Shown piece after piece: positions 40,157 to 49,934 of a DNA stretch of 64,000 nt; positions within the stretch are counted from its first letter, which is position 1; each line of letters starts with the position of its first letter. Under the pieces are notes generated by a model. The model was given only the letters and a program-made list of their open reading frames with translations. It was not told the origin of the DNA and did not search any database. Both the position numbers and the translations under genes were made by a program. This DNA is from Vibrio hangzhouensis (GTDB lineage Bacteria > Pseudomonadota > Gammaproteobacteria > Enterobacterales > Vibrionaceae), in NCBI RefSeq assembly GCF_900107935.1, contig NZ_FNVG01000013.1:81401-145400 (forward strand), in the 5' to 3' direction.

Positions 40157-41293
40157 ATGTTTGATTACGAAGTCTTACGACTCATCTGGTGGATCTTAAT
40201 TGGTGTACTACTGGCTGGTTTCGCCATCACAGATGGATTTGATATGGGGGTAGGTGCGTTAGTACCTATCCTGGGTAAAACCGATAACCAACGCCGTGTG
40301 ATGATTAACTCTATCGCCCCACACTGGGACGGTAACCAGGTTTGGTTGATCACTGCGGGTGGTGCACTCTTTGCAGCCTGGCCATTAGTTTACGCAACGT
40401 CGTTCTCTGGTTTCTACTTTGCGATGATTGTGACACTGGCGGCATTGTGGCTACGTCCAATTGGCCTGGACTATCGTTCAAAACTGGAAGACACCAAGTG
40501 GCGTAACGCCTGGGATATTGCTATCTCAATCAGTGGTTTTGTTCCGCCAATCATCTTCGGTGTGGCGTTTGGTAACCTGCTACAGGGTGTGCCATTCCAG
40601 CTAAGCGACTTTATGATGCCAACTTACCACGGTTCGTTCTTTGGACTGCTTAACCCATTCGCACTGTTGTGTGGTCTGGTGAGCCTGTTCATGATCCTGC
40701 TACAAGGTTCTACCTGGCTACAAATGAAAACAACCGGTGATATCCATACTCGTGCCCGTAACACGGCACAGCTGATGGGGCTACTAACGGTGGTAGCGTT
40801 TGTGGCGGCGGGTTTCTGGATTCAAACGATTGATGGCTACGTTGTTGTAGGCAGCATTGATGGAAACGCTGCGTCAAATCCTCTGAATAAAGAGGTGGTG
40901 CGTGAAGCGGGTGCATGGATGGCAAACTTTGAGAAATATCCACTACTATGGATTGCTCCAGCACTGGGTGTGGTAATGCCTCTGCTAGCGGTTCTGGCTT
41001 CTCGTCTTGAGAAATGTGCAGTGTCGTTCATCGCTTCTTCTCTGGCAAACGGTGGCATCATCTTTACTGCAGGCTTTGCAATGTTCCCATTCATCATGCC
41101 TAGCAGCATGAATCCAAGCCACAGCTTGACCATGTGGGATGCGACTTCAAGTGAGTTGACTCTGAATCTGATGACGGCAGTTGCGTTTGTGATGGTTCCG
41201 GTCATCCTGAGCTACACAGCCTGGACCTACTATAAGATGTTTGGTCGTCTTGATGACAAGTTCATCGAAGAAAACAAAAATTCACTTTACTAA
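40157..41293 (+). CDS. cydB: Cytochrome bd ubiquinol oxidase subunit II
   Basis: This 378-residue membrane protein has about nine TM helices and the CydB opening MFDYEVLRLIWWILIGVLLAGFAITDGFDMG in family pattern. It matches E. coli CydB (379) in length. It pairs with CydA. It starts 15 bases after the cydA stop with AAGGAGA as ribosome site, so the two are co-translated. Confidence 0.97.
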   Translation: MFDYEVLRLIWWILIGVLLAGFAITDGFDMGVGALVPILGKTDNQRRVMINSIAPHWDGNQVWLITAGGALFAAWPLVYATSFSGFYFAMIVTLAALWLRPIGLDYRSKLEDTKWRNAWDIAISISGFVPPIIFGVAFGNLLQGVPFQLSDFMMPTYHGSFFGLLNPFALLCGLVSLFMILLQGSTWLQMKTTGDIHTRARNTAQLMGLLTVVAFVAAGFWIQTIDGYVVVGSIDGNAASNPLNKEVVREAGAWMANFEKYPLLWIAPALGVVMPLLAVLASRLEKCAVSFIASSLANGGIIFTAGFAMFPFIMPSSMNPSHSLTMWDATSSELTLNLMTAVAFVMVPVILSYTAWTYYKMFGRLDDKFIEENKNSLY

Positions 41294-41305
41294 GGAGTAT
41301 TGACT

Positions 41306-41413
41306 ATGTGGTATTTCGCTTGGATCTTAGGTGTACTGCTAGCGTGTGCGTTTGGCATCATCAATGCGCTTTGGCTAGAACACAGTGAGATGATGGACGA
41401 AGACAGTGAGTAA
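41306..41413 (+). CDS. cydX: Cytochrome bd small subunit CydX
   Basis: This 35-residue single-TM protein (MWYFAWILGVLLACAFGIIN, then ALWLEHSEMMDEDSE) is the conserved third subunit of cytochrome bd. The MWYFxWILG start is diagnostic. AAGGAG lies 8 bases upstream. It stabilises the heme groups of CydAB. Its last eight bases overlap the ybgE GTG start. Confidence 0.95.
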   Translation: MWYFAWILGVLLACAFGIINALWLEHSEMMDEDSE

Positions 41414-41708
41414 GCTTAACCAACAGTTAGAGCAGCTTCACAAACCCATGGATAAGGTGCTGCTACGGGCCTTATCTCTCCTGCTTGGTTTTGCCAATGT
41501 CGGGTTGTTTATGTGGAGTCCTGAACAATACGCCGACGCAATTGGTGGTTTTTCACCTTTGTTAGGCTTTCTGTTTGTCCTGTCTGTCTGTGCCAGTATG
41601 GTTTATGGCATTGGCTTCAGGCCCAGATTCTGGCTTTGGCAGGGGGTATTCAGTCCCTACCTGTCACTAACTGTATTGAGTTACTTGACGTTAATGTACG
41701 TTATCTAG
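41406..41708 (+). CDS. ybgE: Cyd operon protein YbgE
   Basis: This 100-residue inner-membrane protein with about three TM helices starts at a GTG that overlaps the end of cydX by eight bases, implying translational coupling. Its role in cytochrome bd biology is unclear in all organisms. It is the last gene of the operon and is followed by a strong terminator. Position and size support the YbgE assignment. Confidence 0.88.
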   Translation: MSKLNQQLEQLHKPMDKVLLRALSLLLGFANVGLFMWSPEQYADAIGGFSPLLGFLFVLSVCASMVYGIGFRPRFWLWQGVFSPYLSLTVLSYLTLMYVI

Positions 41709-41709
41709 C

Positions 41710-41738
41710 AAAAACCCGAGTGTAAACTCGGGTTTTTT
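41710..41738. terminator. Terminator of the cydABX-ybgE operon
   Basis: AACCCGAGT/ACTCGGGTT with a short loop, flanked by AAA and TTTTTT; it starts right at the ybgE stop. Confidence 0.9.
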
Positions 41739-41893
41739 CGTTCTAAAACACACCAGGTTTTAGAAAATTGATAATAACTTTATCAATTGGATGTAAATTT
41801 TGGCACTTTAATCAAAAATTTTTGTCAGCACTTATAACAAACACAATCACTTGCGTTATATTAGAGCGTAGTTTTTATTAGGGATTTACTGGT

Positions 41894-42313
41894 TTGTCTC
41901 ACTTATCATCGTATTTCGAGTTCCCCGTCACCGTCTATTATGAAGACACGGATGCCGGTGGTGTCGTCTACCATTCGAACTATCTCAATTTTTTTGAACG
42001 TGCGAGAACCGAACTGCTGCGCAGCAGGGGAGTGAATCAGCGCGTACTCCTCGAACAGCATACCGGGTTTGTTGTTCGTCATATGGATATCGATTTCATT
42101 CGTGGTGCGAGACTTGACGATCATCTGACAGTGAATACTCACATTTCTGAATTCAAACGTGCATCATTAACATTTCAACAAGAAATTGTTGATGTGGAAG
42201 GTGTGACAATTGCCAAAGCACTCGTTAAAGTGGCATGTATTGATAATGTTAAAATGAAGCCGAAGGCGATTCCTTCGACGATCTTAGTGGAGTTAAAAGA
42301 CAGTGACGGCTGA
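41894..42313 (+). CDS. ybgC: Acyl-CoA thioesterase YbgC
   Basis: This 139-residue hot-dog-fold thioesterase has the family motif [24 protein letters not shown] in pattern, with the catalytic Asp in DTDAGG. The start is a TTG at 41894; no ATG precedes the conserved region, and AGGGA lies about 9 bases upstream. YbgC is the standard first gene of the tol-pal operon in gammaproteobacteria and acts on short-chain or ACP-linked acyl groups. Its end overlaps tolQ by 11 bases. Confidence 0.94.
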   Translation: MSHLSSYFEFPVTVYYEDTDAGGVVYHSNYLNFFERARTELLRSRGVNQRVLLEQHTGFVVRHMDIDFIRGARLDDHLTVNTHISEFKRASLTFQQEIVDVEGVTIAKALVKVACIDNVKMKPKAIPSTILVELKDSDG

Positions 42314-42989
42314 TATTTCGTTTTTAGACCTCTTTTTGCAAGCGAGTCTACTGGTAAAATTGGTAATGTTGATTCTGCTTGGGATGTCAGTCGTATCGTG
42401 GGCGATGATCATCAAGCGCAGTAAGGTCCTTAAAGAGGCGACCAAGGAATCAGACCAGTTTGAAGATAAGTTCTGGTCGGGTGCGGATTTGTCACAAATC
42501 TATCAAGATGTCAAAAAGCGCAAAGATGAGCTTTCTGGCACGGAAGAGATTTTTTACAGCGGTTTTACCGAGTTCCTTCGTCTTCGTAAATCAAACGCAG
42601 ACTCTCCGGCATTTATTATGGAAGGTACAGGACGCTCCATGCGCGTTGCTGTGTCACGTGAAGTAGAAGAGCTGGAAACTAGCTTGCCATTCCTTGCTAC
42701 GGTTGGCTCGATTTCTCCTTATATCGGCCTGTTTGGTACCGTCTGGGGTATCATGCACGCTTTTATCGCACTGGGTGAAGTTAAGCAGGCTACGCTTGCT
42801 ATGGTGGCACCGGGTATCGCTGAGGCACTGATTGCAACGGCGATGGGGCTGTTTGCTGCGATTCCGGCTGTTATGGCTTACAACCGTCTAAGTAACAAGG
42901 TCAGTAAGCTCGAGCACAACTACGCGACTTTCTCAGAAGAATTCCACAGTATTTTGCACCGACAAGCAATGGCGGGTAGGGAGCAGTAA
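42303..42989 (+). CDS. tolQ: Tol-Pal system proton-channel protein TolQ
   Basis: This 228-residue inner-membrane protein starts with GTG inside ybgC. It has the ExbB/MotA-like three-helix layout with the conserved segments [17 protein letters not shown] and [21 protein letters not shown] in shortened form. TolQ and TolR form the proton-powered stator that works through TolA on Pal and outer-membrane constriction. Stop and start bases overlap with tolR. Confidence 0.97.
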   Translation: MTADISFLDLFLQASLLVKLVMLILLGMSVVSWAMIIKRSKVLKEATKESDQFEDKFWSGADLSQIYQDVKKRKDELSGTEEIFYSGFTEFLRLRKSNADSPAFIMEGTGRSMRVAVSREVEELETSLPFLATVGSISPYIGLFGTVWGIMHAFIALGEVKQATLAMVAPGIAEALIATAMGLFAAIPAVMAYNRLSNKVSKLEHNYATFSEEFHSILHRQAMAGREQ

Positions 42990-43432
42990 TGGCTGGCTAC
43001 CAACCCAAAAAACGCAAGCTTACCTGTGAGATCAACGTCGTACCTTATATCGACGTGATGTTGGTTCTGCTCATCATTTTCATGGTGACCTCGCCTTTTG
43101 TTACACAAGGCGTAGATGTCGAGCTCCCAAAAACATCAACAGCGAAACCGGCTTCTGAGCTGGCGGGTGACAGTGATGCCAGTTTCATCATTGTTGAAGT
43201 CGATCGCGATGGCAACCTGGGCTTGAGTGTCAACAACGAAGATGTGCAGCGTGGTCTCAGTCTCCAGGACATCATTGTCCGGGTAAGGGCAGAGCTATCG
43301 ATCAATCCAAATTCACCTGTTGCGGTGGGGGGCGATGCCGCTACACCTTATGCCGAGGTGGTTTTGTTGTTGGATGAATTAAGTCGGGCGGGGATCCCTA
43401 AAGTAGGCCTGCTAACGGACATTAGGGAATAG
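42989..43432 (+). CDS. tolR: Tol-Pal system protein TolR
   Basis: This 147-residue protein has one TM helix with the functional aspartate D22 (PYIDVMLVLLIIF) and a periplasmic ExbD-like domain. Together with TolQ it uses proton flow to energise TolA. The ATG overlaps the last base of the tolQ stop. Confidence 0.97.
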   Translation: MAGYQPKKRKLTCEINVVPYIDVMLVLLIIFMVTSPFVTQGVDVELPKTSTAKPASELAGDSDASFIIVEVDRDGNLGLSVNNEDVQRGLSLQDIIVRVRAELSINPNSPVAVGGDAATPYAEVVLLLDELSRAGIPKVGLLTDIRE

Positions 43433-43445
43433 TCATCGCATCTGT

Positions 43446-44468
43446 ATGAAAAGCCATAAGAACAAAAGAAACAGCTACGGAAAGCCAATTGCGATCTCTT
43501 TGTTTGCACACGCAATGCTGGTCGCAGCGTTATTGTGGGGCACTGACTTCACAATGAACAAAGCTGAGCCTACAGGCATGGTGCAGGCAGTGGTCATTGA
43601 CCCGGCCAAGGTACGTCAGCAAGCCGCTGAAATTAAAAAACAGCGCGCAACGGCGGCGAAGAAAGAACAAGATCGCTTAGACAAATTGCGTCGTGAAAGT
43701 GAACAGCTTGAACGCAACCGCAAAGAGGAAGAGGAGCGTATCCGTAAACTGAAAGAGCAGAAAGCGAAAGATGATCAGGCTGCTCGTGAAGCCGAAAAAC
43801 GTCGCCTGGTCGAAAAAGAACGTGCGGCGAAAGCAGAAGCAGAGCGGAAAGCGAAAGAAGAAGCGGTGCGCGTTGCCGAGCAGCAACGTCTGGCGAAAGA
43901 AGCGGCTATTGCTAAAGCCGAGCAAGAGCGTTTGGCGAAGGAAAAAGCGGTCAAGGAAGCACAAGAAAAAGCCCTGCGCGAGAAAGAGGCTGCTGAGCGT
44001 GCTGAGCGTGAACGTATTGCCAAAGAGAAAGCTGCGAAGGAAGCCGCTGAAAAAGCACTTATTGAAAAAGAGCGTCTGCAGCAACTGGAGCGTGAACGTC
44101 AGGAGCAAGAGGCGGCACTAGACAATATCTTCTCCGGACTTGAGAGCGAGGCGGCACTGAACACTACTGCACGCTCGAAACATGTAACGTCGGAAGTGCA
44201 GCGTATGGGGGCGATTTACACTCAGCTTATCCAGCAAAACCTGCTTTTAGAGGACAGTTTTCGGGGAAAGCAATGTCGAGTTAACTTGAAGCTGATACCT
44301 GCGGGTAGCGGTGCCATCGCTGGTCAAGTTGCTGTGCTCGACGGTGATAGCAGACTTTGCTCAGCGACAAAGCGTGCAATTGCACAGGTAGGTACGTTTC
44401 CGCTCTCAAAAGAGGCGGACGTGAACCAACAACTTAAGAACATCAATCTGACTGTAGTTCCAGAGTAA
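43446..44468 (+). CDS. tolA: Cell-envelope integrity protein TolA
   Basis: This 340-residue protein has an N-terminal TM (about residues 14-30), a long Lys/Ala/Glu/Arg-rich helical domain (about residues 55-230) and a C-terminal globular domain with one Cys pair (KQCRVNLK and RLCSATKR). It spans the periplasm and links TolQR to TolB/Pal. The repetitive domain produces several open frames on both strands that are shadows. It is shorter than E. coli TolA (421), as is common in vibrios. Confidence 0.95.
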   Translation: MKSHKNKRNSYGKPIAISLFAHAMLVAALLWGTDFTMNKAEPTGMVQAVVIDPAKVRQQAAEIKKQRATAAKKEQDRLDKLRRESEQLERNRKEEEERIRKLKEQKAKDDQAAREAEKRRLVEKERAAKAEAERKAKEEAVRVAEQQRLAKEAAIAKAEQERLAKEKAVKEAQEKALREKEAAERAERERIAKEKAAKEAAEKALIEKERLQQLERERQEQEAALDNIFSGLESEAALNTTARSKHVTSEVQRMGAIYTQLIQQNLLLEDSFRGKQCRVNLKLIPAGSGAIAGQVAVLDGDSRLCSATKRAIAQVGTFPLSKEADVNQQLKNINLTVVPE

Positions 44469-44481
44469 AAAGGAAGAGCGC

Positions 44482-45834
44482 GTGATTAAGCGAATACTAA
44501 TAGGAATGGCAATGGTGGTGAGCCTCGCGGCGCAAACTGCAAATGCCGCTTTAGAACTGGTAATTACCGATGGTATCGATTCAGCAAGGCCCATCGCTAT
44601 TGTTCCGTTTAAATGGGAAGGTGAGGGTAAGCTTCCACACGACGTGTCGGCAGTCATATCGTCAGATTTGCAGCGTAGTGGCAAGTTTAGTCCTATCGCA
44701 ACCAGCAAAATGCCGCAAACACCTTACGATGCGAACAACATCAATTTTGAAGCATGGACTTCTATCGGCGTCGACTCATTGTTAACCGGCACCATCGTTA
44801 AAAACGCCGAAGGCAGCTACGATGTCAGTTATCAACTGGTAGACGTTGTTCGTGGACAGTTAACGGGTGGCAAGTCCAAAGCACTGAGCGGCGACGGACA
44901 GCTGGTACTGTCTAACGATCACGTGTTATTCAAGAAAAAGGCCACAGTACCAGGCAATCGCCTGCGTGAGTATGCCCACCGTATTTCAGATTTGGTTTAC
45001 GAAGAGCTGACGGGAGAGCGTGGCGCATTCCTGACGCGTATTGCTTATGTGGTTGTTAACGACAAAGACGCTTACCCATATCAGCTGCGTATCGCGGATT
45101 ACGATGGATATAACGAGAGACTGGTGCTGCGTTCTAAGCAACCACTAATGTCTCCGGCCTGGTCTCCAGATGGCAAAAAACTGGCGTATGTCAGCTTCCA
45201 GAATGGCCAGTCTGAGATTTTCATCATGAATATCTATACCGGCAAACGTGAAAAAATCACCTCGTTCCCACGTCATAATGGTGCGCCAAGATTCTCTCCG
45301 GATGGCAAGACGTTAGCACTGACCTTGTCAAAAACTGGGCAACTACATGTATATACGTTAAACCTTGAAACAAGAAAACTGCGCCAAATTACTGGGGGCA
45401 GGTCAAATAATACAGAACCGTTCTGGAAACCAGAGGGTAATTCCCTTATTTTTACGTCGGATAGGGGTGGTAACCCTCAGATTTATGAAGTAAATTTGTC
45501 TGATGGTAAAACCAAACGAATCACATGGCAGGGTAGACAAAACCTCGGCGGGCAGATCACCCCTGATGGTCGCTACCTGGTAATGGTGAACCGTTCCAAC
45601 TCTGGGTTTAATCTTGCAAAACAAGATCTTGAAACAGGCTCGGTACAAATTCTCACCAAAACACTGCTAGATGAGTCACCAAGCATCGCTCCTAACGGCG
45701 GCATGGTGATATACAGCTCTATCTATAACAAAACTAACGTCCTTTCTATGGTTTCCATCGATGGGCGATTTAAAGCTAGATTACCGGCAACGAACGGGCG
45801 CGTAAGAGCTCCTGCATGGTCACCGTTTTTGTAG
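44482..45834 (+). CDS. tolB: Tol-Pal system beta-propeller protein TolB
   Basis: This 450-residue periplasmic protein starts at GTG (MIKRILIGM) with a signal peptide ending ANA near residue 23. It has an N-terminal domain followed by a six-bladed beta-propeller with repeated [15 protein letters not shown] / [11 protein letters not shown] units. TolB binds Pal and TolA and is part of envelope constriction at division. It lies in standard tol-pal order. Confidence 0.97.
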   Translation: MIKRILIGMAMVVSLAAQTANAALELVITDGIDSARPIAIVPFKWEGEGKLPHDVSAVISSDLQRSGKFSPIATSKMPQTPYDANNINFEAWTSIGVDSLLTGTIVKNAEGSYDVSYQLVDVVRGQLTGGKSKALSGDGQLVLSNDHVLFKKKATVPGNRLREYAHRISDLVYEELTGERGAFLTRIAYVVVNDKDAYPYQLRIADYDGYNERLVLRSKQPLMSPAWSPDGKKLAYVSFQNGQSEIFIMNIYTGKREKITSFPRHNGAPRFSPDGKTLALTLSKTGQLHVYTLNLETRKLRQITGGRSNNTEPFWKPEGNSLIFTSDRGGNPQIYEVNLSDGKTKRITWQGRQNLGGQITPDGRYLVMVNRSNSGFNLAKQDLETGSVQILTKTLLDESPSIAPNGGMVIYSSIYNKTNVLSMVSIDGRFKARLPATNGRVRAPAWSPFL

Positions 45835-45865
45835 CAGTTAAATTTTTTAGGTTAAGGAAATAACA

Positions 45866-46390
45866 ATGCAATTAAACAAAGTTTTTAAGGGGTTGCTAAT
45901 CGCACTACCAGTTCTTGCTATGACAGCATGTAGCTCAAGTGACGACGCAGCATCATCTACTGGTGCGGAAACAACGAACCAACAGCAGCAAGAAACCGTT
46001 GTTGCAACACCAATCGATGAGAATGCACAACTTTCTGAGCAAGAGCTGAAAGAAAAAGCACTTCGCGAAAACCAAACTATCTACTTCGCATTCGATAACT
46101 CTGTTATCGCGGGTGACTACGAAGATATGCTTGCAGCTCACGCAGCATACCTAAGCAAAGACCCATCGCTAAAAGTGACTATCGAAGGTCACGCTGACGA
46201 GCGCGGTACTCCAGAATACAACATCGCTCTAGGTGAGCGTCGTGCGCAAGCTGTAGCGAAATACATCCAGGCTCTTGGTGTTCAAGCTGACCAAATCGCT
46301 ATCGTAAGCTATGGCGAAGAGAAGCCTCTAGTACTAGGTCAATCAGAAGACGCGTACGCGAAAAACCGTCGCGCTGTTCTAGTATACTAA
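45866..46390 (+). CDS. pal: Peptidoglycan-associated lipoprotein Pal
   Basis: This 174-residue lipoprotein has a lipobox AMTAC with the lipidated Cys at residue 22 and Ser at +2 (outer membrane). The C-terminal OmpA-like domain carries the peptidoglycan-binding pattern [28 protein letters not shown]. Pal links the outer membrane to peptidoglycan and to TolB. Codon use is strongly biased, in line with an abundant lipoprotein. Confidence 0.97.
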   Translation: MQLNKVFKGLLIALPVLAMTACSSSDDAASSTGAETTNQQQQETVVATPIDENAQLSEQELKEKALRENQTIYFAFDNSVIAGDYEDMLAAHAAYLSKDPSLKVTIEGHADERGTPEYNIALGERRAQAVAKYIQALGVQADQIAIVSYGEEKPLVLGQSEDAYAKNRRAVLVY

Positions 46391-46414
46391 TCAAATCTGC
46401 TTAAGATTTAAGAT

Positions 46415-46436
46415 GTTGCAGCCTAAGGGCTGCAAC
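46415..46436 (+). promoter_or_regulatory. Intercistronic hairpin between pal and cpoB
   Basis: GTTGCAGCC/GGCTGCAAC is a perfect 9-bp stem with a TAAG loop, 24 bases past the pal stop. No T run follows, so it may protect the abundant pal mRNA or partly reduce cpoB expression. Confidence 0.55.
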
Positions 46437-46476
46437 GATTAGCCCTTAAGCCACGGCAATTGAGGTAATTACCTTT

Positions 46477-47262
46477 ATGAAAAGTAACATTAAGCGCGTT
46501 GTTACGCTTACGTTACTAGCCGGCACAGCAAGCACTGCGTTTGCTGCGAAAGCACCGGTTACCGACCTGAGCGCAACATCTTCTTCGGCAACCGCTGCCA
46601 CCATTACAGCGGCACATGCCGCCAACGAGACAGACGTTCAACGACTAGAGCGCCTGCTTCAGAATCGCAATCGAGTACAACTGCAAATGCAGCAGCAACT
46701 CGACGAAATGACGCAAGAAATCGCAACCCTGCGCGGCCAGTTAGAGCGTAACAGCTACGAGATGGACCAGATGTTGCAGCGTCAGCGAGAACTCTTTATT
46801 GAGATCGATAAACTTCGCTCTCGGGCTGGCGCAGCCGCGGTTGCCGCTCCTGTTGCCAAAGAAGCCAACCAACCACAGGGCAAATTCAGTACCGATGCCG
46901 ATGAGCAAACCGCTTATCAAAATGCCGTCGATCTGATCCTGAAAAAGCGTGATTATGCAGGCGCTATTGAAGCCTTCAAGCAGTTTCAGAAAGACTACCC
47001 AGAATCGACGTTTATGCCTAACACCCATTACTGGTTAGGTCAGCTTTACTTTGCGAAGCGTCAGGACGCAGAAGCGGAGAAGAGCTTTAAAGCCGTGCTC
47101 GGATTTAAAGATTCTAACAAACGCGCCGATGCGTTAGTGAAGCTGGGTGACCTCGCTAAACGTGGTAACAAAGCCGACGAAGCGAAAAAATACTACGAGC
47201 AAGTCATTGCCGAATACCCAGGCAGTTCATCCGCGAAGGTCGCTAAATCCAACTTAAAATAG
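46477..47262 (+). CDS. cpoB: Cell division coordinator CpoB (YbgF)
   Basis: This 261-residue periplasmic protein has a signal peptide ending AFA near residue 23, an N-terminal coiled coil (about residues 55-115, Gln/Arg/Leu rich) that trimerises in homologues, and C-terminal TPR repeats (TAYQNAVDLILKKRDYAGAI in pattern; YPESTFMPNTHYWLGQLY). CpoB tunes PBP1b activity with Tol-Pal during constriction. It is the last gene of the tol-pal operon. Confidence 0.95.
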   Translation: MKSNIKRVVTLTLLAGTASTAFAAKAPVTDLSATSSSATAATITAAHAANETDVQRLERLLQNRNRVQLQMQQQLDEMTQEIATLRGQLERNSYEMDQMLQRQRELFIEIDKLRSRAGAAAVAAPVAKEANQPQGKFSTDADEQTAYQNAVDLILKKRDYAGAIEAFKQFQKDYPESTFMPNTHYWLGQLYFAKRQDAEAEKSFKAVLGFKDSNKRADALVKLGDLAKRGNKADEAKKYYEQVIAEYPGSSSAKVAKSNLK

Positions 47263-47278
47263 TATCTGTTGGATAGAA

Positions 47279-47302
47279 GGGAGTCCGTAAGGGCTCCTTT
47301 TT
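47279..47302 (+). terminator. Terminator of the tol-pal-cpoB operon
   Basis: GGAGTCC/GGGCTCC with a GTAA loop and TTTTT after it, 16 bases past the cpoB stop. The heptad repeat begins at its T run. Confidence 0.75.
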
Positions 47303-47386
47303 GGTTTTTGGTTCCTGGTTGCTGGTTGCTGGTTACTGGGTGCTGGTTTTTGGTTTCTGGCTGCTGGTTTCTGGTTCCTAGGGCCT
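47303..47386 (+). repeat. Degenerate heptanucleotide tandem repeat (GGTTNCT)n
   Basis: Twelve consecutive 7-base units in perfect register follow the consensus GGTTNCT: GGTTTTT, GGTTCCT, GGTTGCT twice, GGTTACT, GGGTGCT, GGTTTTT, GGTTTCT, GGCTGCT, GGTTTCT, GGTTCCT, then a divergent AGGGCCT. Partial copies continue to about 47429, some in inverted orientation (GAACCCAGAACC), so the array can fold back on itself near 47375-47400. The minus strand reads as a spurious NQKPA-type peptide and is not a gene. Confidence 0.85.
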
Positions 47387-47508
47387 AGAACCCAGAACCT
47401 AGTTCCCGATTCCTGGTTCTTAGTTCCCCTTTTCCCCCAAACCATCGTAAGCTTTGACTGTTCAGCCTAGTTTCTATTCAACTTTGGTCGATTCTCTTTG
47501 GCCTGCCT

Positions 47509-47537
47509 TTGTCCTTACGTTCATATCGGTGTACAAT
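47509..47537 (+). promoter_or_regulatory. nadA: Promoter of nadA
   Basis: TTGTCC and TACAAT with 17-base spacing and a TG just before the -10. It lies 37 bases before the nadA ATG. Confidence 0.7.
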
Positions 47538-47573
47538 GCTCGGACTATTTGGAAGTAGCATAGAGCAAGCGCT

Positions 47574-48635
47574 ATGAGCCACATCTTAGACACGATTGAA
47601 ACGGCATACCCGTTTCCCCCGAAGCCTGTTCCGTTGACTGACGACGAGAAGCAGCAATACATCGCAAGCATCAAATCGCTATTAAAAGAAAAAGACGCGG
47701 TATTGATTGCCCACTATTATACCGATCCTGAAATCCAGGCTCTGGCTGAGGAGACCGGCGGTTTTGTTGGTGACTCTCTGGAGATGGCCAAGTTCGGTAA
47801 CCGCCATGAAGCCTCGACGCTTATCATTGCTGGCGTCCGCTTTATGGGCGAATCAGCCAAGATCCTGACTCCAGAAAAACGCATCCTGATGCCGACTTTA
47901 GAGGCGGAATGTTCATTGGATTTAGGTTGCCCGGCAGACAAGTTCGCTGAATTTTGTGACGCTCACCCTGACCACACGGTGGTGGTGTACGCCAATACTT
48001 CTGCGGCAGTGAAAGCACGTGCAGACTGGGTGGTAACCTCAAGCATCGCGCTTGAAATCGTTGAACACCTGGATGGCGAAGACAAGCCAATCATCTGGGG
48101 TCCGGACCGTCATCTGGGTTCTTATATAGCTAACCAAACTGGCGCCGACATGTTGCTTTGGCAAGGTGAGTGCATCGTTCACGACGAGTTCTCTTCCAAA
48201 GCACTAAAAGACATGAAGTCGGTGTATCCAGACGCAGCGATCCTGGTGCACCCGGAATCACCCGCCAGCGTTGTCGAACTGGCGGATGCTGTCGGTTCGA
48301 CCAGCCAGCTTATCAAAGCTGCAAAAGAGCTACCGAACAAGCAGCTTATCGTCGCGACTGACAAAGGCATTTTCTTTAAGATGCAGCAGTTAGTACCTGA
48401 GAAGGAGCTGATTGAGGCGCCAACAGCAGGTGCCGGTGCGACATGCCGCAGCTGTGCACATTGTCCCTGGATGGCAATGAACGGTCTGAAAGCCATCGAG
48501 AAAGCGTTACGTGACGGTGGTGAAGAGCACGAAATCTTTGTTGATGAAGCGTTGCGTGTTAAATCTCTGATTCCACTGAACCGCATGCTGGATTTTGCAG
48601 AGCAACTGCAAATCAAAGTAAAAGGTAATGCCTAA
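47574..48635 (+). CDS. nadA: Quinolinate synthase A
   Basis: This 353-residue enzyme condenses iminoaspartate with dihydroxyacetone phosphate to give quinolinate for NAD synthesis. The three [4Fe-4S]-ligand cysteines sit in the segments [16 protein letters not shown] and [22 protein letters not shown] near the N terminus is typical of NadA. It is a single gene with its own promoter and terminator. Confidence 0.96.
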   Translation: MSHILDTIETAYPFPPKPVPLTDDEKQQYIASIKSLLKEKDAVLIAHYYTDPEIQALAEETGGFVGDSLEMAKFGNRHEASTLIIAGVRFMGESAKILTPEKRILMPTLEAECSLDLGCPADKFAEFCDAHPDHTVVVYANTSAAVKARADWVVTSSIALEIVEHLDGEDKPIIWGPDRHLGSYIANQTGADMLLWQGECIVHDEFSSKALKDMKSVYPDAAILVHPESPASVVELADAVGSTSQLIKAAKELPNKQLIVATDKGIFFKMQQLVPEKELIEAPTAGAGATCRSCAHCPWMAMNGLKAIEKALRDGGEEHEIFVDEALRVKSLIPLNRMLDFAEQLQIKVKGNA

Positions 48636-48670
48636 GCGTTGATAGAGTTATCCAGATAACATTCTTAAAT

Positions 48671-48696
48671 AAAACCAGTCTTCGGACTGGTTTTTT
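48671..48696 (+). terminator. Rho-independent terminator of nadA
   Basis: AACCAGTC/GACTGGTT with a TTCG loop, preceded by AA and followed by six T. Confidence 0.92.
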
Positions 48697-48740
48697 CATA
48701 TATGCTTATAGCAAAGTGCCGTCTAACCATAGGGACATCA

Positions 48741-49772
48741 GTGGTCATCTGGATACAACTCAGGAAATGGTTTCATGCTCACCTGTTTGAGCTCAGATTC
48801 AAAAGTTTGCTATTAGCCATCGTACTCTACGCGGTCATATCGTGGGGCTTGCTCTGGCTGAGTGGCGAAACTGATTTGACGTTTCCCATCTCACAATTCA
48901 TTTACTTCATTGTCGTTACTGCCTCTACCGTAGGGTACGGCGACTTATCACCAAGCACAGAAGCGGGACGTTGGGTTACCATACTGTTTGTTATCCCCGG
49001 CGGTCTGATGTTATTTGCGGCGCTGCTCGGTCGGTTGGCAGCGATAGGGTTAGATTCATGGCGCTCAGGTCAGTTAGGAAAAAGGAAAGTCAGCGTGGAT
49101 AATCACATTTTGATGTTGGGCTGGAACGGACAGCGAACCATTCACTTAATTCGTATGCTGCAGCACGAAGAGACAGGACGGCGTCCTATTGTGTTGTGCA
49201 GTCGCTCGGATATTGAGAACCCGTTACCCGGTGAGATTGCCTTCGTTAAGGTCAATAGTTACACCGATGGCCGGGAAATGGAAAAAACCAACATCGAAAC
49301 CGCAAGTTGTATCTTGATTGACAATCCCGAGGACGACATCACCTTGTCCGCAGCGCTGTACTGTGCCAACCGGAATCCCGACGCTCACCTACTGGTTTAC
49401 TTCAAAGATGAGGCGTTGAGCGACTTATTGCATCAGCACTGCCCGAATTCAGAATGCATACCCGCTGTTGGTGCGGAAATGCTTGCGAAAGCGGCGGTGG
49501 ACCCAGGCTCTAGCGCATTGCACCAAGAACTACTGAGCTCCACCAGAGGAATGACTCAATATTCCGTTCGTTACCCCCAGGACACTCCTGAGACCTCGGT
49601 CGAAGCCTTATTCAGCTGGATGAAGGTGAATTATCAGGCCACCCTGATAGCGGTAGATGTAGGAAATGGCATCATTCTTAACCCCGATCTCAACCAGGTA
49701 ATCGCCCCCGGAAACAAACTTTTTTATATCGCAGATGAGAGGATCGGCAATTTTACCTGGAATAACCGCTAA
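48741..49772 (+). CDS. Potassium channel-like protein with TrkA-type NAD-binding domain
   Basis: From the preferred GTG at 48741 this is 343 residues. It has two TM helices flanking a pore with the filter TVGYGD (in TASTVGYGDLSP), then a cytoplasmic Rossmann-like RCK/TrkA-N domain (NHILMLGWNGQRTIHLI). The frame also opens at ATG 48702, but that codon lies in the nadA terminator's T run without a ribosome site, whereas AGGG sits 6 bases before the GTG. It probably conducts K+ under ligand gating; ligand and physiology are unknown. Confidence 0.88.
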   Translation: MVIWIQLRKWFHAHLFELRFKSLLLAIVLYAVISWGLLWLSGETDLTFPISQFIYFIVVTASTVGYGDLSPSTEAGRWVTILFVIPGGLMLFAALLGRLAAIGLDSWRSGQLGKRKVSVDNHILMLGWNGQRTIHLIRMLQHEETGRRPIVLCSRSDIENPLPGEIAFVKVNSYTDGREMEKTNIETASCILIDNPEDDITLSAALYCANRNPDAHLLVYFKDEALSDLLHQHCPNSECIPAVGAEMLAKAAVDPGSSALHQELLSSTRGMTQYSVRYPQDTPETSVEALFSWMKVNYQATLIAVDVGNGIILNPDLNQVIAPGNKLFYIADERIGNFTWNNR

Positions 49773-49934
49773 ATAGTCAGACGTTTGCAGACATTCGCGT
49801 ATCTACATTATTCTGGCGAATGATTCGATAACAACAAACATCTTGATACCGTGTTTTGTTCTGTATATTATGCGCGCGCTTTTTGAAAGTAATGAATGAA
49901 CGTTCATTTATTTGATTTGGGAATCTAACGATCC

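Noticed and set aside
43677..44121. Several long frames on both strands within tolA
   Set aside because: They come from the Lys/Ala/Glu codon repeats of the TolA helical domain and have low-complexity products.
47303..47429. CRISPR-like array
   Set aside because: Repeat units are 7 bases with no spacers and no cas genes nearby; it is a simple tandem repeat.
47254..47445. 63-codon minus-strand frame with NQKPA-type repeats
   Set aside because: It is the translation of a 7-base DNA repeat, whose period is not a multiple of three in conserved form; no start signal is present.
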